A stretch of DNA of 19,075 nt, taken from assembly GCA_038231255.1 (NCBI GenBank), contig JBBRLR010000090.1, forward strand, positions 1-19,075, in the 5' to 3' direction. The stretch comes from JALYUS01 sp038231255. Lineage in GTDB: Bacteria; Chloroflexota; Chloroflexia; Thermomicrobiales; JALYUS01. Shown one piece after another: positions 7,396 through 13,921 of this stretch. The translations under genes and the position numbers were made by a program. Under the pieces are notes generated by a model that worked only from the letters and a program-made list of their open reading frames with translations, searched no databases and was not told where the DNA came from. The stretch's first letter is position 1. Every line of letters begins with the position of its first letter.

Positions 7396-7405
7396 AGCGA
7401 CGCCA

Positions 7406-7435
7406 CCCCCTCCCCCGCTGCGGCGGGGGAGGGGG
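7406..7435. terminator. GC-rich hairpin between convergent genes
   Basis: CCCCCTCCCCCGC (7406-7418) pairs perfectly over 13 bases with 7423-7435 around the loop TGCG. It fills the 44-base gap between the SH3b gene and the MFS gene, which converge here. It could stop transcription from both sides, though neither strand shows a T tract, and it also resembles a common GC-rich intergenic repeat. Confidence 0.55.
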
Positions 7436-7439
7436 CAAG

Positions 7440-8996
7440 TCAAGCAGTCAGCGTATCCCGCGTTGGGTTGCGGATCACCACAGCGGAAATAACACCGCCG
7501 CCCATCGCGATCACGGCGCACCAGAGCATCGCGTGGCGGAAGGCCTTGGCATACGCGTCGGTGATCGCACCCGCCGCATCCGGGGGCAAATCGGCGGCGG
7601 GACGCGCGGAGGGATTATGCCGGGCGTCCGCGACGCGCGCCGCGACATCCGGGGCGAGGGCGAGCGCGTGCGTCCGCTCGGTGAGGGCGGTGGAGAAGGT
7701 AACGGCGACAACGATGCCGAGGCCCGCGACCGCGAGCAGCCCGGCGATCCGCGAGGCGACATTGTTGATCGCCGACGCGATCCCCGCGTTGTGTGCGGGA
7801 ACCGCATTCATCACTGTCGTGGTCAGCGGCGCGACCGTGATGCACAGGCCGAGGCCGAGCACGACGACAGCCGGGAAGAGCGCCGACCAGTAACCGGCCG
7901 CCGGATCGAGCCGCATGAACAGCAACAGCCCCCCGCCGACGATGAGTGGGCCGACCGCCATAAAGAGCCGGGGGCCATATCGCCCCGCCAGTTTACCGAA
8001 GCGCGATGCCAGGACGAGCATCATCAGCGACAGCGGCAGCAGGGACAGTCCGGCGGCGAGCGCCGAATAGCCGAGGACATTCTGCACGTAGATGATGACG
8101 AGAAAGATCGCCCCGGACAGCGCGAAATACACGCCGAGGGTCGCGAGGTTCGCGCCCGCGAAGTTGCGGACGCGGAAAAATCGGAGCGGCACCATCGGAT
8201 GTGCCAGGCGCGACTCGACGACGAGAAACAGGCCGATTGCGAGCAGTCCGCCGATCAGGCCGACGAGGACGATGGGGTTCCGCCACCCGCGCACCGGTCC
8301 CTCGATCAGCGCAAAGGTCGTCCCAGTGAGACCGAGGACGGCGAGCGCCGCGCCTGCCCAATCGAGCCGCTTCGCCGCCTCGACATCGCGCGTTTCAGGG
8401 ACGTGCCGGACGAGTAGTGCAACCGCGACGACGATCAGCGGCAGATTGATGAAGAAGACCCACCGCCACGAGAGCGCATCCACAAGCCACCCACCAAGAA
8501 ACGGCCCGGCTACCGTGACGATGCCCGACCAGCCCGTCCACGCGCCAATCGCCTGCCCCCGCTCCTCGGCATTGGTGAAGACCGCCGTGATGACGGCGAG
8601 CGACGCGGGCACGAGTAGCGCGCCCGCCACCCCTTGCACGACGCGCGCCGCTATCAACCAGCCGATGGCGGGCGCGAAGCCGCAAAGTGCGGAAGCGGCG
8701 CCGAAGCCGATCAGCCCGACGATCATCACGCGGCGGCGACCGTAGCGGTCGCCGAGCGAGCCGCCAAGCAGGAGGAGCGCCGCGAGACTGAGCGCGTAAC
8801 CGTCAATCACCCATTGGAGGCCCGACAGCCCGGCGGCGAGGCTGCGGTCAATCGCGGGCAGCGCGACATTGACCACTGTACCATCGAGAAACACGATCCC
8901 GGATGCCAGAATCATCCCGACGACGGTCCATCGCTTCACCTCGCGCGATGGCTCCTCGCTGACAAAGGACGGCACGGCAGATGTGCGTACAAACAT
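7440..8996 (-). CDS. MFS exporter, DHA2 (14-span, EmrB/QacA-like) family
   Basis: A 518-residue proton-driven drug/metabolite exporter in the inner membrane. Family motifs are present: 'FLDGTVVNVALPAI' (motif D1, first span), 'GGSLGDRYGRRRVMIVGL' (motif A), 'GVAGALLVPASLAVI', 'GWSGIVTVAGPFLGGWLV' (motif C, typical of antiporters) and 'WRWVFFINLP'. About 14 hydrophobic spans can be counted, and the length fits DHA2. ATG 8996 is chosen because GGAG precedes it by 6 bases; the upstream extension is Arg/Ser/Pro-rich sequence antisense to nothing conserved and overlaps the NYN gene. It is the last gene of the minus-strand run and starts 22 bases after the NYN stop, so it is probably co-transcribed. 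Substrate unknown. Confidence 0.92.
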   Translation of the reverse strand: MFVRTSAVPSFVSEEPSREVKRWTVVGMILASGIVFLDGTVVNVALPAIDRSLAAGLSGLQWVIDGYALSLAALLLLGGSLGDRYGRRRVMIVGLIGFGAASALCGFAPAIGWLIAARVVQGVAGALLVPASLAVITAVFTNAEERGQAIGAWTGWSGIVTVAGPFLGGWLVDALSWRWVFFINLPLIVVAVALLVRHVPETRDVEAAKRLDWAGAALAVLGLTGTTFALIEGPVRGWRNPIVLVGLIGGLLAIGLFLVVESRLAHPMVPLRFFRVRNFAGANLATLGVYFALSGAIFLVIIYVQNVLGYSALAAGLSLLPLSLMMLVLASRFGKLAGRYGPRLFMAVGPLIVGGGLLLFMRLDPAAGYWSALFPAVVVLGLGLCITVAPLTTTVMNAVPAHNAGIASAINNVASRIAGLLAVAGLGIVVAVTFSTALTERTHALALAPDVAARVADARHNPSARPAADLPPDAAGAITDAYAKAFRHAMLWCAVIAMGGGVISAVVIRNPTRDTLTA

Positions 8997-9018
8997 GGCC
9001 GTCTCCTTTTCAGGCGCT

Positions 9019-9537
9019 TCAGGTATGGGGTGGGGGTTTCGGACGCTTCCGGGGTGGGCGCATCGCTTCCGTGACGGTGACGCGGAACGGGGCCTGCGTC
9101 TGCGCGCTGTAACGATTCGTCTCGGCGCGCAGGTTTTCCAACTCGCGAATGAAGTCGCGCGATCCGGTGACGGCGACATGCTCGCGCATCGCCAGCGCGT
9201 GGATCAGGCGGTCGGAGGTCGCGACGGTGATCGGCAGGTACTCGTCCGTCGCCTCGCGTACCTCGACGATTAGCCGCTCGATCAGGTGGTCGGCAGACAG
9301 TCCGTTGCTGGAAAAGCGCGTCTCGACCGCATAGGCGGCCTGCGGCCCGAATGGTCGTTTGCGGTTGCCGTCGAAGATTAGGATCGCGTGGACGCCGCGC
9401 GTCGCCTCGTATTCCGCGAGCCGGTCCGCCAACCGCTCCCGCGCCGTCGCGAGATCGCCGCTCGCATCCCGCAGCAACACCGGCCATGCATGGAGCACGT
9501 TGTAGCCGTCCACGATCAGCAGCGGATCACGCGGCAT
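9019..9537 (-). CDS. NYN (PIN-like) domain RNA endonuclease, YacP/Rae1-like
   Basis: A 172-residue protein of the NYN family, metal-dependent RNA nucleases with a PIN-like fold. The acidic active-site pattern is visible: 'LLIVDGYNVLHAW' with Asp10, 'HAILIFDGN' with Asp56, 'SADHLIERLI' with Asp83, and 'ITVATSDRLIHALA' with Ser108-Asp109, followed by 'VAVTGSRDFI'. In Bacillus the relative YacP/Rae1 cuts mRNA on the ribosome; whether this protein does so is unknown. The C-terminus is a short basic Pro-rich tail (PPRKRPKPPP) that could bind RNA. The ribosome site before ATG 9537 is weak. It lies 24 bases after the second Gfo/Idh gene and 22 bases before the MFS gene, an unexpected place for an RNase. 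Confidence 0.85.
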   Translation of the reverse strand: MPRDPLLIVDGYNVLHAWPVLLRDASGDLATARERLADRLAEYEATRGVHAILIFDGNRKRPFGPQAAYAVETRFSSNGLSADHLIERLIVEVREATDEYLPITVATSDRLIHALAMREHVAVTGSRDFIRELENLRAETNRYSAQTQAPFRVTVTEAMRPPRKRPKPPPHT

Positions 9538-9561
9538 GGACGCACGCGCCGTGTCCGCCGC

Positions 9562-10518
9562 TCACCGACGGAGCGCGCCGCCGACGCGGACCATTTCGCC
9601 GGTCGCGGCGGCCAGGCGCACCTTTTCGAGCACCGGCAGCACCCAGCGCGCATCGAGCAGCGATTGCGGGGCCGTCGCGCCCGTGCGGATCGTTTCGACA
9701 AAGGTTCCGACGATGCTGACGACCGGCGACGGCAGCCAGTCCTCGCGCAGCGTGCCGCCCGCGCCGGTGACGGTGATCGCCTGATTCGTCGGGTTGGCGC
9801 GCAGGACCGCGTCGCGACCGAGCAACTCGATGCTGACTTCCTCGGCTTGCGCGAAATCGTCGGGCAGCGAGCGGGCGACTTCGAGCGTCGCCACGACGCC
9901 ATTCGCAAAGCGCAGAATAATCAGGGCAGCGTCCGCACCGTTCGGGCTATCGCTCTCCTGCGGCCCGCCGGTGAACAGCCGTTCCGCCATCACCTGCACA
10001 CGCTCGACCTCCGCCTCGACGAGCCAGAGGGCGATATCGAGCAGCGGCAGGGCGAGATCGGTGAACAGATCGCCGGTGATTGCGCGGGTCGTGCGGTGCG
10101 CGGCGAAGAGCGAGATCGGCGCGCCGATCATTTTGCGTCGCTCGTGCAATGTCTTGAGCGGCAGCCAGTGACGGAGCGGATTGGGCGCGTAGACGATCGC
10201 GTCCGTCTCCGTCGCCCGCAGGATCAGGCTGTCCAGCGTCGAAAGGTCGGCCGCCACGGGGATCGGGCAGCAGACATGGATGCCCGCTTCCAGCGCCGCG
10301 ACGATCAGGCTGGCGCGGTCGGCGACGGGCGCGGCGACGCAGACGGCCTCCGCCCCCATCGCGCGGGTGATCGCCGACGGGTTCGGCGTGCTCCCCTCGG
10401 CGGCGACCGCGACGACCTGCGCACCCGGCGTTCGGTAGGTCAGCGCATCGAGCATCGGGCGGGTGAGCGGCCCATCGCCGAGGACGGCGACGCGCAACGG
10501 CTGATCGGTCGCGCTCAT
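9562..10518 (-). CDS. Divergent Gfo/Idh/MocA-fold protein, probably without dehydrogenase activity
   Basis: A 318-residue protein with the overall Gfo/Idh/MocA layout: N-terminal strand 'LRVAVLGDGPLTRPML', a mid-domain 'LRFANGVVATLEVARSLPDDF' sheet region like that of its upstream neighbour, and a C-terminal helix. Key residues are changed. The catalytic 'CEKP' motif is replaced by 'CCPIPVA' (Ile86 where Lys is expected), and the usual 'H..D..RW' is 'LPLLDIALWL', so the catalytic His is absent. The glycine motif GxGxxA/G is also altered. It may be a regulatory or structural partner of the upstream enzyme or act by another mechanism. ATG overlaps the upstream stop as ATGA (10515-10518), a sign of translational coupling. 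Confidence 0.8.
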   Translation of the reverse strand: MSATDQPLRVAVLGDGPLTRPMLDALTYRTPGAQVVAVAAEGSTPNPSAITRAMGAEAVCVAAPVADRASLIVAALEAGIHVCCPIPVAADLSTLDSLILRATETDAIVYAPNPLRHWLPLKTLHERRKMIGAPISLFAAHRTTRAITGDLFTDLALPLLDIALWLVEAEVERVQVMAERLFTGGPQESDSPNGADAALIILRFANGVVATLEVARSLPDDFAQAEEVSIELLGRDAVLRANPTNQAITVTGAGGTLREDWLPSPVVSIVGTFVETIRTGATAPQSLLDARWVLPVLEKVRLAAATGEMVRVGGALRR

Positions 10519-11612
10519 ACCGCACCCCCTTCTGGCGTTTCGACAAAGTTGAAATCGGGCTGGATGTGCGCGACCTGCCCCCGCTGACTAGACCAGATCG
10601 CCGCCACGGAAAGCAGGACGGCCTGCCGCGCCTCCTCGGGCGACAAGGGAACGACGGTATCCTGCTCGATCGCATCGAGCAAACCGCGCAATTCGTCCTC
10701 GTACGCGGTATCAATATGGAGGAGCGCATCGAAATTCAGCGGCTCGCGCATGCCTTCGGTCGTCGTCTCGCTGTAGGTGCGCATCTCCGGATCCATCGCG
10801 CGGATGACGCCCTCGGTGCCGTAAACCTCCAGTTGATGATAGAGCGGGTAATCGTGCGGCAGGTTGGTGACGACCTCCGTGCCCGCGAGCGCGCCATTGG
10901 CGAAGCGGAGCTGGATGCTGATGAAGTCCGGCACCTCGGCGTTCTCGCCGCCGATGCGGCTTTCGGCGTAGACGCTCGTCACCTCATCGCCGACGAACCA
11001 GCGAAGCAAATCCACTTCGTGGATCGCGTTCAGCATCGCCGCGCCGAGCGAGTAGCGCTTGTCCGCCATCCATGCCCGCTCACCATCGGGCGCCCATGCA
11101 CCCGTTGCGAGCGCGAGGCCGCGATACATCGCGCGCGGCCGCCGCTCATTCTCACGCGCCATCCGTACCTGCCCGATCGCGCCCCGGTCAATCGCGGCGC
11201 GCACCGCCTGATAGCGCGGCGTGAAGCGACGACTGTGCCCGACCATGAACTTGACGCCCGCCGACCGCGCCGCCACGATCATCGCGTCCGCCTCCGCGAC
11301 GGACGGGGCCATCGGCTTCTCACAGAGGATATGCTTGCCTGCCGCTGCCGCTTCCGCCACTTGCTCGGCGTGCAGGAATTCGGGCGTCGCGATCACAACG
11401 ACGTCAATATCGGGCCGCGCGAGCAGGGCACGATAGTCCGCGTACGCCTCCTCCGCGCCCCAGGTGCGCGCCGCGTGCTCCGCCGCCTCGCCGCGCACAT
11501 CAGCGACGGCGACAAGCCGCGTCCGCTCGCGCAATCGGGCAATCGCGGGGAGATGCGCGCTCTGCGCGATCGTACCGCAGCCTATGACACCAATCCCGAA
11601 CCGATGGGGCAT
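10515..11612 (-). CDS. Gfo/Idh/MocA family oxidoreductase (canonical), first gene of operon
   Basis: A 365-residue NAD(P)-dependent dehydrogenase of the sugar/polyol family. It has the Rossmann motif 'GIGVIGCGTIAQSAHLPA' near residue 6, 'DIDVVVIATPEFLH', the catalytic 'HILCEKPMA' with Lys99, and 'NAIHEVDLLRWFVGDEV' with the catalytic His, as in inositol 2-dehydrogenase-type enzymes. The start at ATG 11612 is favoured by GGAAAGG with an 8-base spacer; the ATG 33 bases upstream (11645) coincides with the predicted transcription start. It heads a minus-strand run with the divergent paralogue (4-base ATGA overlap), NYN nuclease and MFS exporter. Substrate unknown. Confidence 0.9.
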   Translation of the reverse strand: MPHRFGIGVIGCGTIAQSAHLPAIARLRERTRLVAVADVRGEAAEHAARTWGAEEAYADYRALLARPDIDVVVIATPEFLHAEQVAEAAAAGKHILCEKPMAPSVAEADAMIVAARSAGVKFMVGHSRRFTPRYQAVRAAIDRGAIGQVRMARENERRPRAMYRGLALATGAWAPDGERAWMADKRYSLGAAMLNAIHEVDLLRWFVGDEVTSVYAESRIGGENAEVPDFISIQLRFANGALAGTEVVTNLPHDYPLYHQLEVYGTEGVIRAMDPEMRTYSETTTEGMREPLNFDALLHIDTAYEDELRGLLDAIEQDTVVPLSPEEARQAVLLSVAAIWSSQRGQVAHIQPDFNFVETPEGGAV

Positions 11613-11651
11613 CTGAACGACCTTTCCGTACGACACACAGCCCATGCACCG

Positions 11652-11680
11652 ATGCTATCCCCAATAGGCAGCAGAAGCAA
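11652..11680 (-). promoter_or_regulatory. Possible promoter of the Gfo/Idh-NYN-MFS operon
   Basis: On the minus strand TTGCTT (11675-11680) and TAGCAT (11652-11657) are separated by 17 bases. The predicted start of transcription falls near 11645, leaving a leader of about 33 bases before ATG 11612. Confidence 0.38.
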
Positions 11681-11687
11681 TATCATG

Positions 11688-11747
11688 ACCTCACCCTCGG
11701 CCCTCTCCATTGCGATGGCTCCGTACGAGAGGGGCAGGGGGTGAGGT
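11688..11747. repeat. Imperfect inverted repeat, CCTCACCC-type, between divergent genes
   Basis: ACCTCACCCTCGGCCCTCTC and, in inverse form, GAGAGGGGCAGGGGGTGAGGT (11727-11747) flank about 18 bases. The arms match imperfectly. It sits between the divergent Gfo/Idh operon and the gamma-glutamyltransferase gene. Its right end abuts TATACT (11747-11752), a possible -10 box for the latter gene, but no -35 element is clear. Confidence 0.5.
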
Positions 11748-11794
11748 ATACTCACGCCACACACGGAGGCGCGGATACGCGGGGAGGTTTACGC

Positions 11795-13387
11795 ATGAAT
11801 GGTGTCGTCGTTGCACCGCAGCCACGCGCGGCGGAAGTGGGTGCGGAAGTCCTGCGGGGCGGGGGGAATGCCTTCGATGCGGCGGTGGCGGCTGCGTTCG
11901 TTCAGGCGGCGACCGACCCATTCATGTGCGGCATCGGCGGGATCGGCGTCGCGCAGATTTTCGATGCGGCGACGGGCGAAAACGTCGTCCTCGACTTCGT
12001 CGGTCGCGTCGGCTCCCGCGCCCGGCCCGACCAGTGGGCGAAACGCGCGCGCCGCACCGCCGAGGGCAAGACGTACGTCGCGGGCTGGCAGAACTACCTC
12101 GGCTATCAATCCATTTTGATCCCCGGCACCGTCGCCGGGTTGGCGGCGATCCACGCGCGCGGGCGAATGCCGTGGCGCGACCTCGTCCAGCCCGCGATCC
12201 GCATTTTGCGCGAAGGATTCCCGCTCTACACGTATATCACCGAATACTTCTCTGACACGCACCAGTATCCGTCCGGCGAGAATTACCCGACCTTCGATGA
12301 ATATGTCCACGCAACGGACGCGATGGCGCGCCTTTGGCTGCGCGACGACGGCACGGTGCGCCGCGTCGGCGACCACCTGACGAACCCGGATTACGCCACC
12401 GCGCTGGAGTGCATCGCCGACGAGGGGCCAGAGACTTTCTATCGCGGCGCGCTCGCCGAACGGATCATGGCAGACTTCGCTGCGCACGACGCACTGATCA
12501 CCGCCGACGATCTCGCGGCCTCCACGGCGGTCGTCCGCACGCCGCTGCGGAGCGAGTATCGCGGCCTGACCGTCACGACCAGCCCGCTCGGCGGCGCGAC
12601 GATGCTGCAAATCTTGAACATCCTCGACGGCTTCCCCGTCGCGGAGTTAGGGCACAACAGCGCGGAATACCTGCATGTGCTCGCCTCCGCGATGCAACTC
12701 GCCTTCGCGGACCGGGACAGCATGTCCGGTGATGGCGACGCGGGCGCATTGGCGGAACTGGTCGGCAAACGGCATGCGGCAGAATTGCGCGCCCGGATCA
12801 ATGAGGCGAGGATTCCTTCGAAGGAAGCCGCCGCCGTACCCGGCACGACGCACCTCTCGGTGGCGGACCGGGACGGGAACGCTGTCGCCGTCACGCACAC
12901 ACTCTCGATGGGATCGGGCGTCGTCACACCGGGCCTCGGCTTCCAGTACAACAACGGCATGTGCACCTTCGACCCGTTGCCCGGCAAGCCGCGCTCCATC
13001 GCGCCGGGCAAGCCGCGCGTCACGCCGATGTCGCCGACGATGGTCTTCCGCGACGGGCGGCCAGAGATTATCCTCGGTAGCCCCGGCTCCAACGCGATTG
13101 TCAACGCGGTCGCACAAGTAATCGTCAACCGCCTCGATTTCGACATGACGCCGCTCGAAGCAGTCTCCGTTCCGCGCATCCACTGCGAGGGTGGCCCGAT
13201 GCTGACTGAGACACGGCTGCCCGTCGCGACCGGGCGCGCCCTCGAAGCGCGCGGCCATCACCTCAAGCCCCGGCCCTTCGCATACGATTCGTTGCAGGGG
13301 CGCATCCAACTGATCGTCGCGGAGAACGGCACATGGATCGGCGCGTCCGATCCCCGCCGCGACGGTGGCGCCGCGATGTACGCGTGA
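11795..13387 (+). CDS. Gamma-glutamyltransferase family Ntn-hydrolase, no signal peptide
   Basis: A 530-residue member of the gamma-glutamyltranspeptidase family, which hydrolyses or transfers gamma-glutamyl groups and self-cleaves before a Thr. The N-terminus 'GVVVAPQPRAAEVGAEVLRGGGNAFDAAVAAAFV' and 'GIGGIG' match the large subunit. 'GTTHLSVADRDGNAVAVTHTLSMGSGVV' contains the expected cleavage and nucleophile site at Thr351, giving a small subunit of about 180 residues. 'TPMSPTMVFRDG', 'ILGSPGSNAIVNAV' and 'GASDPRRDGGAAMY' match the small subunit. ATG 11795 has GGGGAGG with a 7-base spacer and opens directly into the fold, so no signal peptide is present, unlike the periplasmic E. coli enzyme. 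It may act on cytoplasmic gamma-glutamyl or amide compounds; the substrate Arg is not certain. Confidence 0.9.
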   Translation: MNGVVVAPQPRAAEVGAEVLRGGGNAFDAAVAAAFVQAATDPFMCGIGGIGVAQIFDAATGENVVLDFVGRVGSRARPDQWAKRARRTAEGKTYVAGWQNYLGYQSILIPGTVAGLAAIHARGRMPWRDLVQPAIRILREGFPLYTYITEYFSDTHQYPSGENYPTFDEYVHATDAMARLWLRDDGTVRRVGDHLTNPDYATALECIADEGPETFYRGALAERIMADFAAHDALITADDLAASTAVVRTPLRSEYRGLTVTTSPLGGATMLQILNILDGFPVAELGHNSAEYLHVLASAMQLAFADRDSMSGDGDAGALAELVGKRHAAELRARINEARIPSKEAAAVPGTTHLSVADRDGNAVAVTHTLSMGSGVVTPGLGFQYNNGMCTFDPLPGKPRSIAPGKPRVTPMSPTMVFRDGRPEIILGSPGSNAIVNAVAQVIVNRLDFDMTPLEAVSVPRIHCEGGPMLTETRLPVATGRALEARGHHLKPRPFAYDSLQGRIQLIVAENGTWIGASDPRRDGGAAMYA

Positions 13388-13414
13388 GTTGCGCGCGAAA
13401 GTGTCGGCACGGAG

Positions 13415-13420
13415 TATGAT
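13415..13420 (+). promoter_or_regulatory. Possible -10 box for the UBP-type zinc-finger gene
   Basis: TATGAT lies 54 bases before ATG 13475. TTGCGC (13389-13394) is the nearest -35-like hexamer but its 20-base spacing is too long, so the call rests on the -10 alone. Confidence 0.28.
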
Positions 13421-13474
13421 GTCACTATCACGGCTTCGAACCATCGCACTCATGCATCCACAAGGAGGAATCCG

Positions 13475-13741
13475 ATGTCTGCCACCTGTACCCACCTCGA
13501 TCAAATTCAGGACGTTACGCCGAGCGCGAACGGCTGCGAGGAATGCCTGAAGACGGGCGATACCTGGGTCCACCTGCGCATCTGCCGCATCTGTGGGCAT
13601 GTTGGTTGCTGCGACTCATCCAAGAATACGCACGCCACCAAGCACTTCCACGCCACCAGTCACCCGATCATGCAATCCTTCCAGCCAGGCGAGGACTGGC
13701 TCTGGTGCTACGTGGATGAAGTAATGATGGAGCCGGCGTAA
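13475..13741 (+). CDS. UBP-type zinc-finger domain protein
   Basis: An 88-residue protein made almost entirely of a zf-UBP domain. Zinc ligands follow the family order: Cys5 and His7, 'CEEC' (21, 24), 'CRIC' (37, 40), Cys45, and His53, His57 and His63, followed by 'HPIMQSF' and 'EDWLWCYVDEV'. In eukaryotes this domain binds the free C-terminal Gly-Gly of ubiquitin on deubiquitinases and HDAC6. Stand-alone bacterial versions exist but their role is unknown; binding of a free protein C-terminus is an inference from the fold. ATG 13475 has a strong AAGGAGG with a 6-base spacer. It lies 87 bases after the gamma-glutamyltransferase gene and may have its own promoter. No ubiquitin-like or Pup gene is in the window. 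Confidence 0.9.
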   Translation: MSATCTHLDQIQDVTPSANGCEECLKTGDTWVHLRICRICGHVGCCDSSKNTHATKHFHATSHPIMQSFQPGEDWLWCYVDEVMMEPA

Positions 13742-13779
13742 AGCGGAATCATTCAGCGCGCGTGGTCCAGGATCGTATC

Positions 13780-13871
13780 GGTAGCGTGGGCTTCAGCCTG
13801 CGTCCCGACCCGGTAGCGTAGGCTTCAGCCTGTATCTCGACACAGAGACGCAGGCTGAAGCCTACGCTACC
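13780..13871. repeat. Repeat family B: three copies, two forming a 21-base perfect stem
   Basis: Copy 1 (13780-13804) and copy 2 (13812-13832) are direct repeats of GGTAGCGTAGGCTTCAGCCT, copy 1 with one G for A. Copy 3 (13851-13871) is the exact inverse of copy 2, giving a 21-base stem with an 18-base loop. A fourth copy is at 18881-18905. The cluster fills the gap between the convergent zinc-finger and NlpC/P60-like genes and may end both transcripts. Nothing else is seen in 13742-13921. Confidence 0.85.
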
Positions 13872-13921
13872 GCAGGGAAATCGCTTCGTTACAACGGAAC
13901 GCGCGCCCGTCGCCGCAGTTG

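Noticed and set aside
9388..11744. Two long plus-strand open frames (9388-10587 and 10566-11744) opposite the Gfo/Idh pair
   Set aside because: Both are Arg-rich shadows without ribosome sites or known motifs; the minus-strand frames carry the dehydrogenase signatures.
13780..13871. CRISPR-like array in the repeat cluster
   Set aside because: Spacers are unequal (7 and 18 bases) and one copy is inverted; no cas genes are present.
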